7,188 nucleotides of DNA, from positions 1 to 7,188 of the forward strand of contig JAPLKX010000646.1 in the NCBI GenBank assembly GCA_026387845.1, written 5' to 3'. The notes beneath the pieces are model-generated. The model saw nothing but the letters and a program-made list of their open reading frames with translations, had not been told where the DNA came from and did no database searches. Position numbers and translations under genes: made by a program. This DNA is from Candidatus Hydrogenedentota bacterium (lineage in GTDB: Bacteria > Hydrogenedentota > Hydrogenedentia > Hydrogenedentales > SLHB01). Below are positions 1 through 5,940 of the stretch, piece after piece. The stretch's first letter is position 1. The number at the start of each line of letters is the position of its first letter.

Positions 1-522
1 CCCGGCACCTCCATCTGCGCGTGCCGGTTGGATACGCTGTCTTACGTCTACCTCGGATATGGCATAACGTCGGATATGTACATGCTTCCCGGCATGGACG
101 AAAACGATCCCGCCATCGTCAGTTTCGAGAATACGGTCACCCACATGGAGTTCAACTTCGTCACCATGATCACGGAGCTTACCACCCTGGTGGAAGACGC
201 GGCCACCGTTGCCGAGGGCGCCGCGGAAGCTGACAAAGATCGAAGCTTCGTCAACTCCCTGGGCGAAACTGTCAACGTTTACCGGCTCCGCGAAGGCATC
301 GAGCGCTTCTTCATCACCGACATCAACAACCCCGCCGCTAGCGCGCGCGCACAAAGCGAGCTCGCCGTTCAGTTCGACATCGTCGGCAACGACCCCAGCG
401 ACTACAACCACGTACCCGGCGGCGGAAACGTCCTGTTCATGGACGGCCACGTCGAGTTCATCAAATTCCCCGGCGAGCACCCCTGCAACCGCGCATTCGC
501 TGTCGTCGTCGGCGGCCAGTAA
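1..522 (+). CDS. Prepilin-type H-X9-DG domain protein (5' end missing)
   Basis: The reading frame is open from the first base, so the start and the N-terminus lie outside the window; 173 codons are visible. The C-terminal part carries NHVPGGGNVLFMDGHVEF (visible residues 136-153), which matches the prepilin-type processing-associated H-X9-DG domain found at the end of type II secretion pseudopilin-like proteins (DUF1559-like). The segment LREGIERFFITDINNPA (96-112) and the start CAC-RLDTLSYVYLGYG are also typical of this group. Such proteins usually begin with a prepilin cleavage site and one N-terminal helix, which would be upstream of the window. They are exported and form part of pilus or secretion structures; the exact role of the H-X9-DG part is not known. 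The spacing here is H137-x10-D148-G149, one residue longer than the name implies. A strong terminator follows the stop codon. The family call is good; the function is inferred. Confidence 0.8.
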   Translation, partial: PGTSICACRLDTLSYVYLGYGITSDMYMLPGMDENDPAIVSFENTVTHMEFNFVTMITELTTLVEDAATVAEGAAEADKDRSFVNSLGETVNVYRLREGIERFFITDINNPAASARAQSELAVQFDIVGNDPSDYNHVPGGGNVLFMDGHVEFIKFPGEHPCNRAFAVVVGGQ

Positions 523-547
523 TACATTACGCTCATCACACAAACGC

Positions 548-581
548 CGGCCGGGAGACACCTCCCGGCCGCCTTTTCTTT
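548..581 (+). terminator. Rho-independent terminator after the H-X9-DG gene
   Basis: A perfect 10-bp stem (548-557 with 562-571, core GGCCGGGAG/CTCCCGGCC) has a 4-base loop (ACAC) and is followed by the T-rich run TTTTCTTT at 574-581. It begins 26 bases after the stop codon at 522, the usual place for an intrinsic terminator of the plus-strand gene. Confidence 0.9.
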
Positions 582-606
582 AATAGCCCACCTTCGGCAC
601 TACGTA

Positions 607-661
607 GAAGCGGCGTCCCCGCCGCTTCAATTCCAACACTCGGCCGGCGCGTCTGAGACGC
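607..661. repeat. Two REP-like GC-rich hairpins
   Basis: The first hairpin is GAAGCGGCG (607-615), loop TCCC, CGCCGCTTC (620-628), a perfect 9-bp stem. The second is GCGTCT-G-AGACGC (649-661), a perfect 6-bp inverted repeat around a central G. Just beyond, five C's (661-665) face five G's (674-678). No gene is seen between 523 and 703. The hairpins look like dispersed extragenic palindromes and may also end the minus-strand transcript arriving from the DUF6485 gene. That role is inferred, and no good T-run follows on that strand. Confidence 0.5.
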
Positions 662-703
662 CCCCCGGCAGTTGGGGGTGTCCCATTTTTAACTCCAGCT
701 CTC

Positions 704-898
704 TCAGCTCCACGCCTTGATAAACGCCGCAAACGACCTGTCGTAAGTCTTCTCGACCGCCGCCGGAAAACAGCACGCCGGCAACTGCTTCTTCGCCAAA
801 TGGCTATGCAGGCAATCGCAGCACGCCCCCTTCTGCGGGCAGTCGTACGTGCACGTACACCGCTGCTGGTTTTTCTTCAAGTTTGCACAATCAGCCAT
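704..898 (-). CDS. DUF6485 family cysteine-rich small protein
   Basis: The gene encodes 64 residues, nine of them cysteine (C4, C14, C16, C20, C26, C27, C29, C42, C43). The order CANLKKN...RCTCTYDCPQKGACCDCLHSHL...LPACCFP...EKTYDRSFAAFIKAW matches what I know of DUF6485: an N-terminal cysteine cluster, then an LPAC-F motif and a C-terminal TYDRS helix. The family has no established function; the cysteine spacing suggests a zinc or iron-sulfur site, which is inference. The start is fixed by an excellent Shine-Dalgarno sequence, GTAGGAGGCTTAATC-ATG, with AGGAGG seven bases before the ATG. The gene lies on the same strand as the acetylesterase, but the large inverted repeat at 946-1074 separates them, so it is probably transcribed on its own. 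Confidence 0.85.
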   Translation of the reverse strand: MADCANLKKNQQRCTCTYDCPQKGACCDCLHSHLAKKQLPACCFPAAVEKTYDRSFAAFIKAWS

Positions 899-945
899 GA
901 TTAAGCCTCCTACTTATCGGTTTACTGCACTGTCTAAAAATGCCC

Positions 946-1074
946 GCTATTTGGAGTGCGGCAGCTTGCTGCCGCTTTTCCAGCACACAAGCCTTGCCAG
1001 ATAATGTAAGCCTTGTTGTACAAGAAGAGCCTTGTGTGTCAAAAGCGGCAGCAAGCTGCCGCACTCCAAATAGC
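946..1074. repeat. Perfect 34-bp inverted repeat with nested hairpins
   Basis: Bases 946-979 are the exact reverse complement of 1041-1074, with 61 bases between. Each arm is itself a hairpin, GCGGCAGCTTGCTGCCGC (958-975 and, in complement, 1045-1062), ending in TTTT on its inner side. A further inner pair (CACACAA and TTGTGTG) lies just inside the arms. This is the layout of a paired REP element (BIME-like) or of a MITE with long terminal repeats. The right arm starts three bases after the stop codon of the acetylesterase. A minus-strand transcript therefore immediately meets a 7- to 8-bp stem followed by four U's, so the element can double as that gene's terminator. No reading frame of substance lies inside, and no clear target-site duplication is seen. 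Confidence 0.85.
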
Positions 1075-1077
1075 TTA

Positions 1078-2619
1078 CTAGTTCTTGCCGAACGTGATCC
1101 CCGGCCAATCATCCGACCTGAACGGCGACGCCGGCAGCCCCCCACCGTTATACAGGTTCACGTCGGGGTTGTTCGCCCACCCATACCTCACCGCCACGGG
1201 TTCCGCCACGTCCTTGCACTTCAGCACCACCTTCTTGCCCTCGATGGCCGCGTCCGCCCAATAAAACTTCTTATCGGCCCCCGCCACCGAAAACCCGCGC
1301 GGCGCCTTCCCGTCCGACGTCTTCAGCCCCGTCGCGTGCTTGAAACTCACGACCGATTTCCCCCCGCCAAACTTCGCCGACTTAAACATCGGCCCGCTCC
1401 ACACGACGTTCCGCCCGTAATCTTTCGCCAGCGCGATCAGCGCCAGCCGCTTGCCCACGTCCTGCTTGTTTTTCGGGTGGATGTTCTCGGCCTCGCCGAT
1501 GTCGATGATGACGGCCTGGCCCGTATCGGGCAGCGACAGCGTCATGGTTTGCGCCTCGCGCAACTCCGCCCAATCCGAGTCACCCGGCTCGTCGAGCCGT
1601 TTCGTGAAATTGGCCAGTTGCACCCAATAGAACGCAAAATCATCGTCCCACGCCCTGCGCCAGTCGTTGATCATCGCCGGGAACAACGCCCGGTACTGAT
1701 ACGCCCGGCCCGCGTTCGACTCGCCCTGGTACCAGATCGCACCCCGCACGCCATACGGCGCCAGCGGCGCGATCATCGCGTTGTACAGCGACGACGGCCT
1801 GCCCGGCGAATCCGGTCCTTGCGGCGCGCCAGGTTTCTTCGGCTCGGGCTTGTTTTCCGACTTGGCCAGTGCGGCCTCCGCCTCCCACTGTTTCACCGCA
1901 TCATCGTAAGACCGTTTAGCCGCCGGCCACTGGGCGATGATGTCCGCCCACCGGTCCAGCATTGGTTTGAACTCCGGGTTGGCGGCCATTGCATCCGCGC
2001 TCGTCCACGACTCCGCAGGCGTCCCGCCCCACGACGTGTGGATCAGCCCCATCGGCACGCCCAGTTCCTTGTGCAGGTCCCGCCCGAAATAGTACAGCGC
2101 CGCCGAGAACATCGGGATGTTTCCCGGCGTGCACACCTGCCAGGTCCCGTTGCAGTCCCACTGCGGCGTCGCCGCCACCTGCCGCTCGACGTAAAACAGC
2201 CGGATCTTCGGGTAATTCGCCGCCGCGATTTCGGCCTCGGCGTTGTTGGTGTCTTTCACGGCCCACTGCATGTTCGACTGCCCCGAACCCATCCACACCT
2301 CGCCCACCAGGATGTCTTTGACCGTCACCGAGCCGTCCTTGTCCGTGATCGTCATTTCGTACGGCCCGCCCGGTTTCATTTTCGGCAGTTCAACTTGCCA
2401 GTAGCCCTTGACGCAAGCCGCCGTCGATACCGTCTTGCCGCACATCGACACCGTCACCGCGCCACCCGGCGACGCCTTACCCCAAACCGGCGCTCCCTCT
2501 CCCCGCTGAAGCACCATGTGGTCGCCGATAATTTTCGGCAGCGTCACAACCGCGGACGCCGGCAACGCTATCGCCGCCACCACTGCCACGCATAACAACC
2601 TTCTCAAGTCCACGCGCAT
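1078..2619 (-). CDS. Secreted sialate O-acetylesterase (SASA family)
   Basis: This 513-residue protein should remove O-acetyl groups from sialic acids or other acetylated sugars of host or environmental glycans, outside the cytoplasm. Residues 1-23 form a signal peptide (basic MRVDLRR, a hydrophobic core, then an ASA cleavage site). Residues 24-104 resemble the N-terminal beta domain (LPKIIGDHMVLQRG, PVWGKASPGGAVTV). The esterase domain carries the nucleophile motif GSGQSNMQW (Ser115), HTSWGGTPAESW (194-205), WYQGESN (296-302) and ENIHPKNKQDVGKRLA with the likely catalytic His381. Residues 230-275 are a lysine- and proline-rich insert typical of the family. The ATG at 2619 is preferred because GGGAGG lies about eight bases upstream and the signal peptide follows directly. 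The in-frame GTG at 2664 would put 15 polar residues in front of the signal peptide. The gene appears intact. Substrate specificity cannot be read from the sequence. Confidence 0.93.
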   Translation of the reverse strand: MRVDLRRLLCVAVVAAIALPASAVVTLPKIIGDHMVLQRGEGAPVWGKASPGGAVTVSMCGKTVSTAACVKGYWQVELPKMKPGGPYEMTITDKDGSVTVKDILVGEVWMGSGQSNMQWAVKDTNNAEAEIAAANYPKIRLFYVERQVAATPQWDCNGTWQVCTPGNIPMFSAALYYFGRDLHKELGVPMGLIHTSWGGTPAESWTSADAMAANPEFKPMLDRWADIIAQWPAAKRSYDDAVKQWEAEAALAKSENKPEPKKPGAPQGPDSPGRPSSLYNAMIAPLAPYGVRGAIWYQGESNAGRAYQYRALFPAMINDWRRAWDDDFAFYWVQLANFTKRLDEPGDSDWAELREAQTMTLSLPDTGQAVIIDIGEAENIHPKNKQDVGKRLALIALAKDYGRNVVWSGPMFKSAKFGGGKSVVSFKHATGLKTSDGKAPRGFSVAGADKKFYWADAAIEGKKVVLKCKDVAEPVAVRYGWANNPDVNLYNGGGLPASPFRSDDWPGITFGKN

Positions 2620-2678
2620 CGTTCGATCCTCCCTCGACGTTGATTGAACTCGCAAACGACCCACATGTTACCCCATTT

Positions 2679-2953
2679 AAGTGCCAAGTGCGAAGTTGAC
2701 AGTGCGAAGGTAGCAGCAAGTGGACAGCGTGGACATCGTGGACTTGGTGGACGTGGTGGACAGGGAAAAGAAGTCTGGAGGCTGGAGACTCGAGGAAAAG
2801 AAAAGAAGGGAGAGTTGTGGGACACCCCTCGACAATGGCGCACTCAGAAGGCCGGCCGGCGTCCCAACAGTCCCAAGGGTCTCAATGGTCCCAATCGTCC
2901 CACGTCCAAAGAACCCTAAGACAAAATCTTTGAGTTCTTTGCGTTCTTTGTGG
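2679..2953. repeat. Mosaic of degenerate 7-mer and 9-mer tandem arrays
   Basis: This spacer upstream of the acetylesterase holds five short tandem arrays with different words. Five 7-mers of the type AAGTGCG lie at 2679-2713. Five 9-mers starting GTGGAC lie at 2720-2764. Three 7-mers like CTGGAGG lie at 2775-2795. Five 9-mers starting GTCCCA (one GTCTCA) lie at 2861-2905. Three 9-mers starting TCTTTG lie at 2927-2953. Units within an array differ at one to three positions, mostly at the unit's end. A purine-rich stretch (2790-2814) and the palindrome GGCCGGCC lie between arrays. Open frames here are low-complexity products of the repeats, and I see no gene between 2620 and 2965. The arrays recall the short tandemly repeated repetitive sequences known from cyanobacteria. 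Confidence 0.8.
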
Positions 2954-2965
2954 CTAAAGAAATCT

Positions 2966-3133
2966 CTAGGTCTTCGCTTCTGGCCAGCCATACAGCTCGC
3001 GGTACGCCTTGCACGCCGGGCAATTCTTCTCCGCTTCCACCATCATCTTGGCGAATTTCGAGCCCGGAAACAGCCGCGCCACATTGCAAAACGGACACAA
3101 CTTGCACAACATCGCCAGAGTCTTTGTATTCAT
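2966..3133 (-). CDS. 55-residue cysteine-rich protein, probable metal-binding
   Basis: A short gene that a 60-residue cut-off would miss. It encodes 55 residues: N-terminal MNTKTLAMLCKLCPFCNVAR, then a charged helix-like middle (SKFAKMMVEAEKN), and finally CPACKAYRELYGW. Cysteines at 10, 13, 16, 38 and 41 form C-x2-C-x2-C and C-x2-C groups, as in a small zinc ribbon or treble-clef fold. The start is well supported: GGGAGGTG lies at 3137-3144 on the minus strand, with GGAGG five bases before the ATG. It lies 221 bases downstream of the RACo-like gene on the same strand. A shared transcript is possible, but the hairpins at 3230-3315 lie between. I do not recognise the family. It could be a metal carrier, an RNA- or DNA-binding zinc protein, or a redox partner, and nothing in the sequence decides between these. 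Confidence 0.7.
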   Translation of the reverse strand: MNTKTLAMLCKLCPFCNVARLFPGSKFAKMMVEAEKNCPACKAYRELYGWPEAKT

Positions 3134-3229
3134 TTACACCTCCCGCCGCTGTTCATTTCAACGACGCGCCGATCTTTGACACAAGCTTTGCGTTTGGACG
3201 GCGCCGGCTGGAAGACCGCACCTACTGTT

Positions 3230-3315
3230 AGCTCGCTTCAGCGAGCTCCTCTTTGCACCCGTCTTTAAACGGGGTGATAACAGCCTCTCTCCCAACAACA
3301 GCGCGCTTCAGCGCG
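3230..3315. repeat. Cluster of three hairpins with TTCA loops
   Basis: Hairpin one is AGCTCGC (3230-3236), loop TTCA, GCGAGCT (3241-3247), a perfect 7-bp stem. Hairpin two pairs CACCCGT (3256-3262) with ACGGGGTG (3269-3276), with one bulged G. Hairpin three is CGCGC (3302-3306), loop TTCA, GCGCG (3311-3315). Hairpins one and three share the loop and layout, although their stem sequences differ. The cluster sits just downstream of the RACo-like gene on its transcript and before the 55-residue gene. It may end, attenuate or protect that transcript. It could equally be a dispersed repeat element. Confidence 0.6.
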
Positions 3316-3354
3316 ACTTTTCAAATGCTTCAGATCATGCGCCCAGTCTTATAT

Positions 3355-5217
3355 TCACCCTTCCTCGGGGAAAAACATGGCTTCGACGTACTGCTCCTGA
3401 AATTCGGGATCAACTGACAGGTCAACATGCTCGATTTCCCGCGCGATCTCTTCGGCCCGATGCCGGATCTTCTGCGAGGCCGCCGCAAGACGCGCACCCG
3501 CCAGCGACGTGTTGCCCACAAAACTGATCCGCCGCCGCTCCAGGTCCGCCGGTAGAAGGCCGATCCGCTGCGCGTTGCTCCTCCGGATGAAGTTGCCGAA
3601 CCCGCCCGCGATCAGCACCTGGTCCACGTCCCCCACCGTCAGCCCGACCCGCCGCAACAAAATCGAAAACCCCGCACGGATCGCCGCCGTCGCCAGTTGC
3701 AACTCCCGGATGTCTTTCTGCGTCACGTACACCGGAGAGCCCGTCGCACTTTCCGCGGACGTCGCCAGCACGAACGCCGTACCTTCCGGGGCGATGATGA
3801 CGCGCTCGCGGAGCGGCCCCGGGACCGTATCCGGCACCTGGTCCGGCAGCAGCATCAGGCCTTCCGACATCAGCAACCCATGCCGCAACATCTCCGCCAC
3901 CACGTCCACCAGCGCCGACCCGCACAACCCCACCGGCGCTACTCCGCCAATCACGTTGGTCCGCACGTCCCCGTCAAACAGGACTTTCTCGATCGCGCCG
4001 TTCGTGGCCCGCATCCCAAACGTGATCCGCGCACCCTCGAACGCAGGCCCCGCCGCCGTCGACGTCGCCACCATCCGCCCGCCGTGCGACACCACAATCT
4101 CGCCGTTCGTCCCGATATCCACGAGCACCGTGGCGCCGGTCGCGTCGGCCAGCCGGGTCGCCATGATGCCCGCTGTCGTGTCGCCGCCGACAAACCCGCC
4201 GATCACCGGAAAAATATAGACCCGGCCCCGCGGGTGGATGTTGATGCCGAGCTCGCGCGCATGCAGCATCAGCGCACGCCCCGTCGCCGGCACAAACGGC
4301 ACCTCGCCCAGCGCCGACGGATCGACCCCTTCGAGCAGGTGCTGCATCGTCGTGTTGCCCGCGAACGTCGCCTCATACACGTGATGGACGTCCGCCTTGG
4401 CCTCGGCGCACAGTTCCGCCAGCATCGAGTTCACTTCGCCGATGATGGCCCTGTGCAGCTTATCGAGCCCAGCCGGGTCTTGCCGCACCAGGTTGATCCG
4501 CGCCACCACGTCGTCGCCATAACTTGTTTGCGGGTTGATCCGCAACACCGTCGCGCACTCCCGCCCCGTCGTCAGGTCGATCAGCGTGCCCACAAGCGTC
4601 GTCGTTCCGATATCGAACGCCGCCGCATAAACCTCCGACGTCGTATCCGCTTCCTCGAAATCAATCAGCCGGTGGTCGGCCAACACCGCCGTACCGTGGA
4701 ACTGCCACTGCCGCAACCGCTGCGGCATCTGACGCAACAGGTCCAGCTCAAGATAAAACGGGCCCACCGCACGCTCGAGCCGGTCTATGTCCGGCGTCTC
4801 GTCTTCCCGAGACGGCGCCGGCAGTTCCACAAACCGCTTCCGCACCGCCACATCCGACACATCCATCAGGCGCGCACGCGCGACCCCCGACGCCCCGCCC
4901 AAAATCTGAAACGTCGACGTAAGTACCGACGTCTCCGGCACTTCCACCGACATCGGCGCGCAGATGCACGTCTGGCACGCCAGCCGCACCCCGTCCTCGA
5001 TGTCCGCCTGCGTCAAAAGCCCGCGCTCCGCGTCCCGCGGTTCGCACGCCCCCGAAACCAGCCGGACCCGGCACTTCCCGCACGTGCCCTGGCCGCCACA
5101 TGGCATGTTCATCGAAATGCCGGCCCGCGCCGCGGCCTCGACGACCGTCGTGCCGTGCAGCACAAACACCGTCTTGCCCTGGGGCTCAAACTTCACCGGC
5201 AGTTCCGACTCGCGCAT
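3355..5217 (-). CDS. RACo-like ASKHA ferredoxin protein (corrinoid activation, DUF4445)
   Basis: This 620-residue protein belongs to the family of RACo and RamA, cytoplasmic ATP-dependent activators that reduce the inactive Co(II) form of corrinoid proteins back to Co(I). Residues 1-95 are a plant-type 2Fe-2S ferredoxin domain with ligands C40, C46, C49 (CGGQGTCGKC) and C81. A linker spans about 96-195. The ASKHA ATPase part follows: FDIGTTTLVGTLID (201-214), NPQTSYGDDVVARI (228-241), FAGNTTMQHLLEG (285-297), GGFVGGDTTAGIMA (340-353), VDIGTNGEIV (366-375), STAAGPAFEGARI (386-398), GLCGSALVDVVAEML (430-444) and VLIAGGFGNFI (534-544). Length and domain order are complete. The ATG at 5217 has AAAGGAG five bases upstream; the in-frame TTG at 5244 has no such support. 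Such genes usually neighbour corrinoid methyltransferase genes, but none is in the window, so the partner is unknown. Confidence 0.93.
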   Translation of the reverse strand: MRESELPVKFEPQGKTVFVLHGTTVVEAAARAGISMNMPCGGQGTCGKCRVRLVSGACEPRDAERGLLTQADIEDGVRLACQTCICAPMSVEVPETSVLTSTFQILGGASGVARARLMDVSDVAVRKRFVELPAPSREDETPDIDRLERAVGPFYLELDLLRQMPQRLRQWQFHGTAVLADHRLIDFEEADTTSEVYAAAFDIGTTTLVGTLIDLTTGRECATVLRINPQTSYGDDVVARINLVRQDPAGLDKLHRAIIGEVNSMLAELCAEAKADVHHVYEATFAGNTTMQHLLEGVDPSALGEVPFVPATGRALMLHARELGINIHPRGRVYIFPVIGGFVGGDTTAGIMATRLADATGATVLVDIGTNGEIVVSHGGRMVATSTAAGPAFEGARITFGMRATNGAIEKVLFDGDVRTNVIGGVAPVGLCGSALVDVVAEMLRHGLLMSEGLMLLPDQVPDTVPGPLRERVIIAPEGTAFVLATSAESATGSPVYVTQKDIRELQLATAAIRAGFSILLRRVGLTVGDVDQVLIAGGFGNFIRRSNAQRIGLLPADLERRRISFVGNTSLAGARLAAASQKIRHRAEEIAREIEHVDLSVDPEFQEQYVEAMFFPEEG

Positions 5218-5292
5218 CTCTGCTCCTTTCGAGACCTCGCCCAAACCCGCCTAAACCGCTTAAGTACACGTCATTAACCGGGTTGCAAGGAT

Positions 5293-5312
5293 TACTATCG
5301 CATCCGATAGTA
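5293..5312. promoter_or_regulatory. 8-bp inverted repeat upstream of the RACo-like gene
   Basis: TACTATCG (5293-5300), loop CATC, TACTATCG in reverse complement (5305-5312) form a perfect palindrome 75 bases ahead of the minus-strand start at 5217. Its place suggests an operator for a dimeric regulator or a leader hairpin. No convincing promoter boxes were found beside it, so the role is open. Confidence 0.35.
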
Positions 5313-5335
5313 CCCAACACGCCCTCCCGATTCAA

Positions 5336-5471
5336 GAAACGCGAAACGCGGAACGCAAAACGCGAAACACCAAATCATGTATGCGGGGATCCCGTCTGTA
5401 ATCTCGCTTTTTTATTCCTCATTCATCATTACCTTTTTGTTCCGCGTTTCGCGTTCCGCGTTTCGCATTTC
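5336..5471. repeat. Two facing GAAACGC heptamer arrays forming an inverted repeat
   Basis: Five heptamers of consensus GAAACGC (variants GGAACGC, AAAACGC, GAAACAC) run from 5336 to 5370. Four heptamers of the complementary word plus a partial one run from 5440 to about 5471. Read as an inverted repeat, 5336-5368 matches the complement of 5439-5471 at 30 of 33 positions, with a 70-base AT-richer interval between. The element lies between the divergent RACo-like and 88-residue genes, and its right arm ends two bases before a TTGACA box. It could form a long hairpin or cruciform. No coding frame is supported in it. Confidence 0.8.
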
Positions 5472-5473
5472 AT

Positions 5474-5503
5474 TTGACAGTCGCGGCCCTTTTCCTGTAC
5501 TTT
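5474..5503 (+). promoter_or_regulatory. Candidate sigma-70 type promoter
   Basis: A perfect -35 box TTGACA (5474-5479) is followed after 18 bases by TACTTT (5498-5503), a weak -10 box with three of six consensus bases. Transcription would begin near 5510 and give a leader of about 90 bases for the gene at 5599. The leader contains the hairpin GGTGGAA (5538-5544) and TTCCACC (5553-5559). Confidence 0.45.
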
Positions 5504-5598
5504 GCTAGATGCGTATGGGCCGCCTGCTAGGGCGATTGGTGGAACCCGTCGATTCCACCCGGCATGCAGGCTGCCTCGCCATAGAAGGGAGATTTCGT

Positions 5599-5865
5599 AT
5601 GCCCGCTAAAACAAATCTGGAAGCCATTTTGGAGCGGTCGGCGAAGTTCGTGGTCGAGAAGAAAGGCCAGTGGAACCACCAAGGCTGGGAAGACTTCCTG
5701 GAATCCGTGAGCGACCTCGGCATGGCGCAGGACGATGAAATCAAGCGCCATCTCGGAAACATCCTCGAGTCCAGCAAGCACCTCTATGAAAACGGCGGCC
5801 GCCATCCCGTGGCCAAAGACAAGCCAAAACCCAAAGCCAAAGCCGGCGCAAAGAAAAAGGCCTGA
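5599..5865 (+). CDS. 88-residue protein with lysine-rich C-terminal tail
   Basis: I do not recognise a named family. The protein has a compact N-terminal part of about 70 residues that looks mainly helical (NLEAILERSAKFVVEKKGQW, then WEDFLESVSDLGM and HLGNILESSKHLYENGG). It ends in a strongly basic tail, KDKPKPKAKAGAKKKA (residues 73-88), like the tails of histone-H1-like bacterial proteins. It has no signal peptide, membrane segment or cysteine. The tail suggests nucleic-acid binding, which is inference. The ATG at 5599 is preferred because AAGGGAG lies seven bases upstream. The in-frame ATG codons at 5509 and 5515 lie at or near the predicted transcription start and would add an arginine- and glycine-rich stretch unlike the rest. 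The next gene starts 75 bases downstream on the same strand, so the two may be co-transcribed. Confidence 0.75.
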   Translation: MPAKTNLEAILERSAKFVVEKKGQWNHQGWEDFLESVSDLGMAQDDEIKRHLGNILESSKHLYENGGRHPVAKDKPKPKAKAGAKKKA

Positions 5866-5940
5866 GTCCAGCCAATAGAAATCATGGCGCGGAGAGGCGT
5901 AGACTAGCCCCGGCGAACCTACGCAAAAGGGAGTGCCGCC

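Noticed and set aside
940..2595. Plus-strand open frame of 551 codons
   Set aside because: It is antisense to the acetylesterase, whose catalytic motifs, signal peptide and ribosome binding site are clear. The product is an Arg/His/Pro-rich shadow caused by GC-rich third positions.
2620..2664. GTG at 2664 as an upstream start for the acetylesterase
   Set aside because: It would place a polar stretch before the signal peptide, and the ATG at 2619 has GGGAGG at the right distance.
2720..3268. Plus-strand open frame of 182 codons across the spacer
   Set aside because: Its first part is translated tandem repeats (VDIVDLVDVVD) and its second part is antisense to the 55-residue gene. No ribosome binding site is seen.
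3697..5277. Plus-strand open frame of 526 codons
   Set aside because: It is antisense to the RACo-like gene, with Arg/His-rich low-complexity content and no domain.
5336..5471. CRISPR array or phage attachment site
   Set aside because: The heptamers follow each other directly without spacers, and there is no integrase or tRNA gene nearby.
5509..5598. ATG at 5509 as the start of the 88-residue gene
   Set aside because: It falls at or near the predicted transcription start and has no Shine-Dalgarno. The ATG at 5599 has AAGGGAG seven bases upstream.
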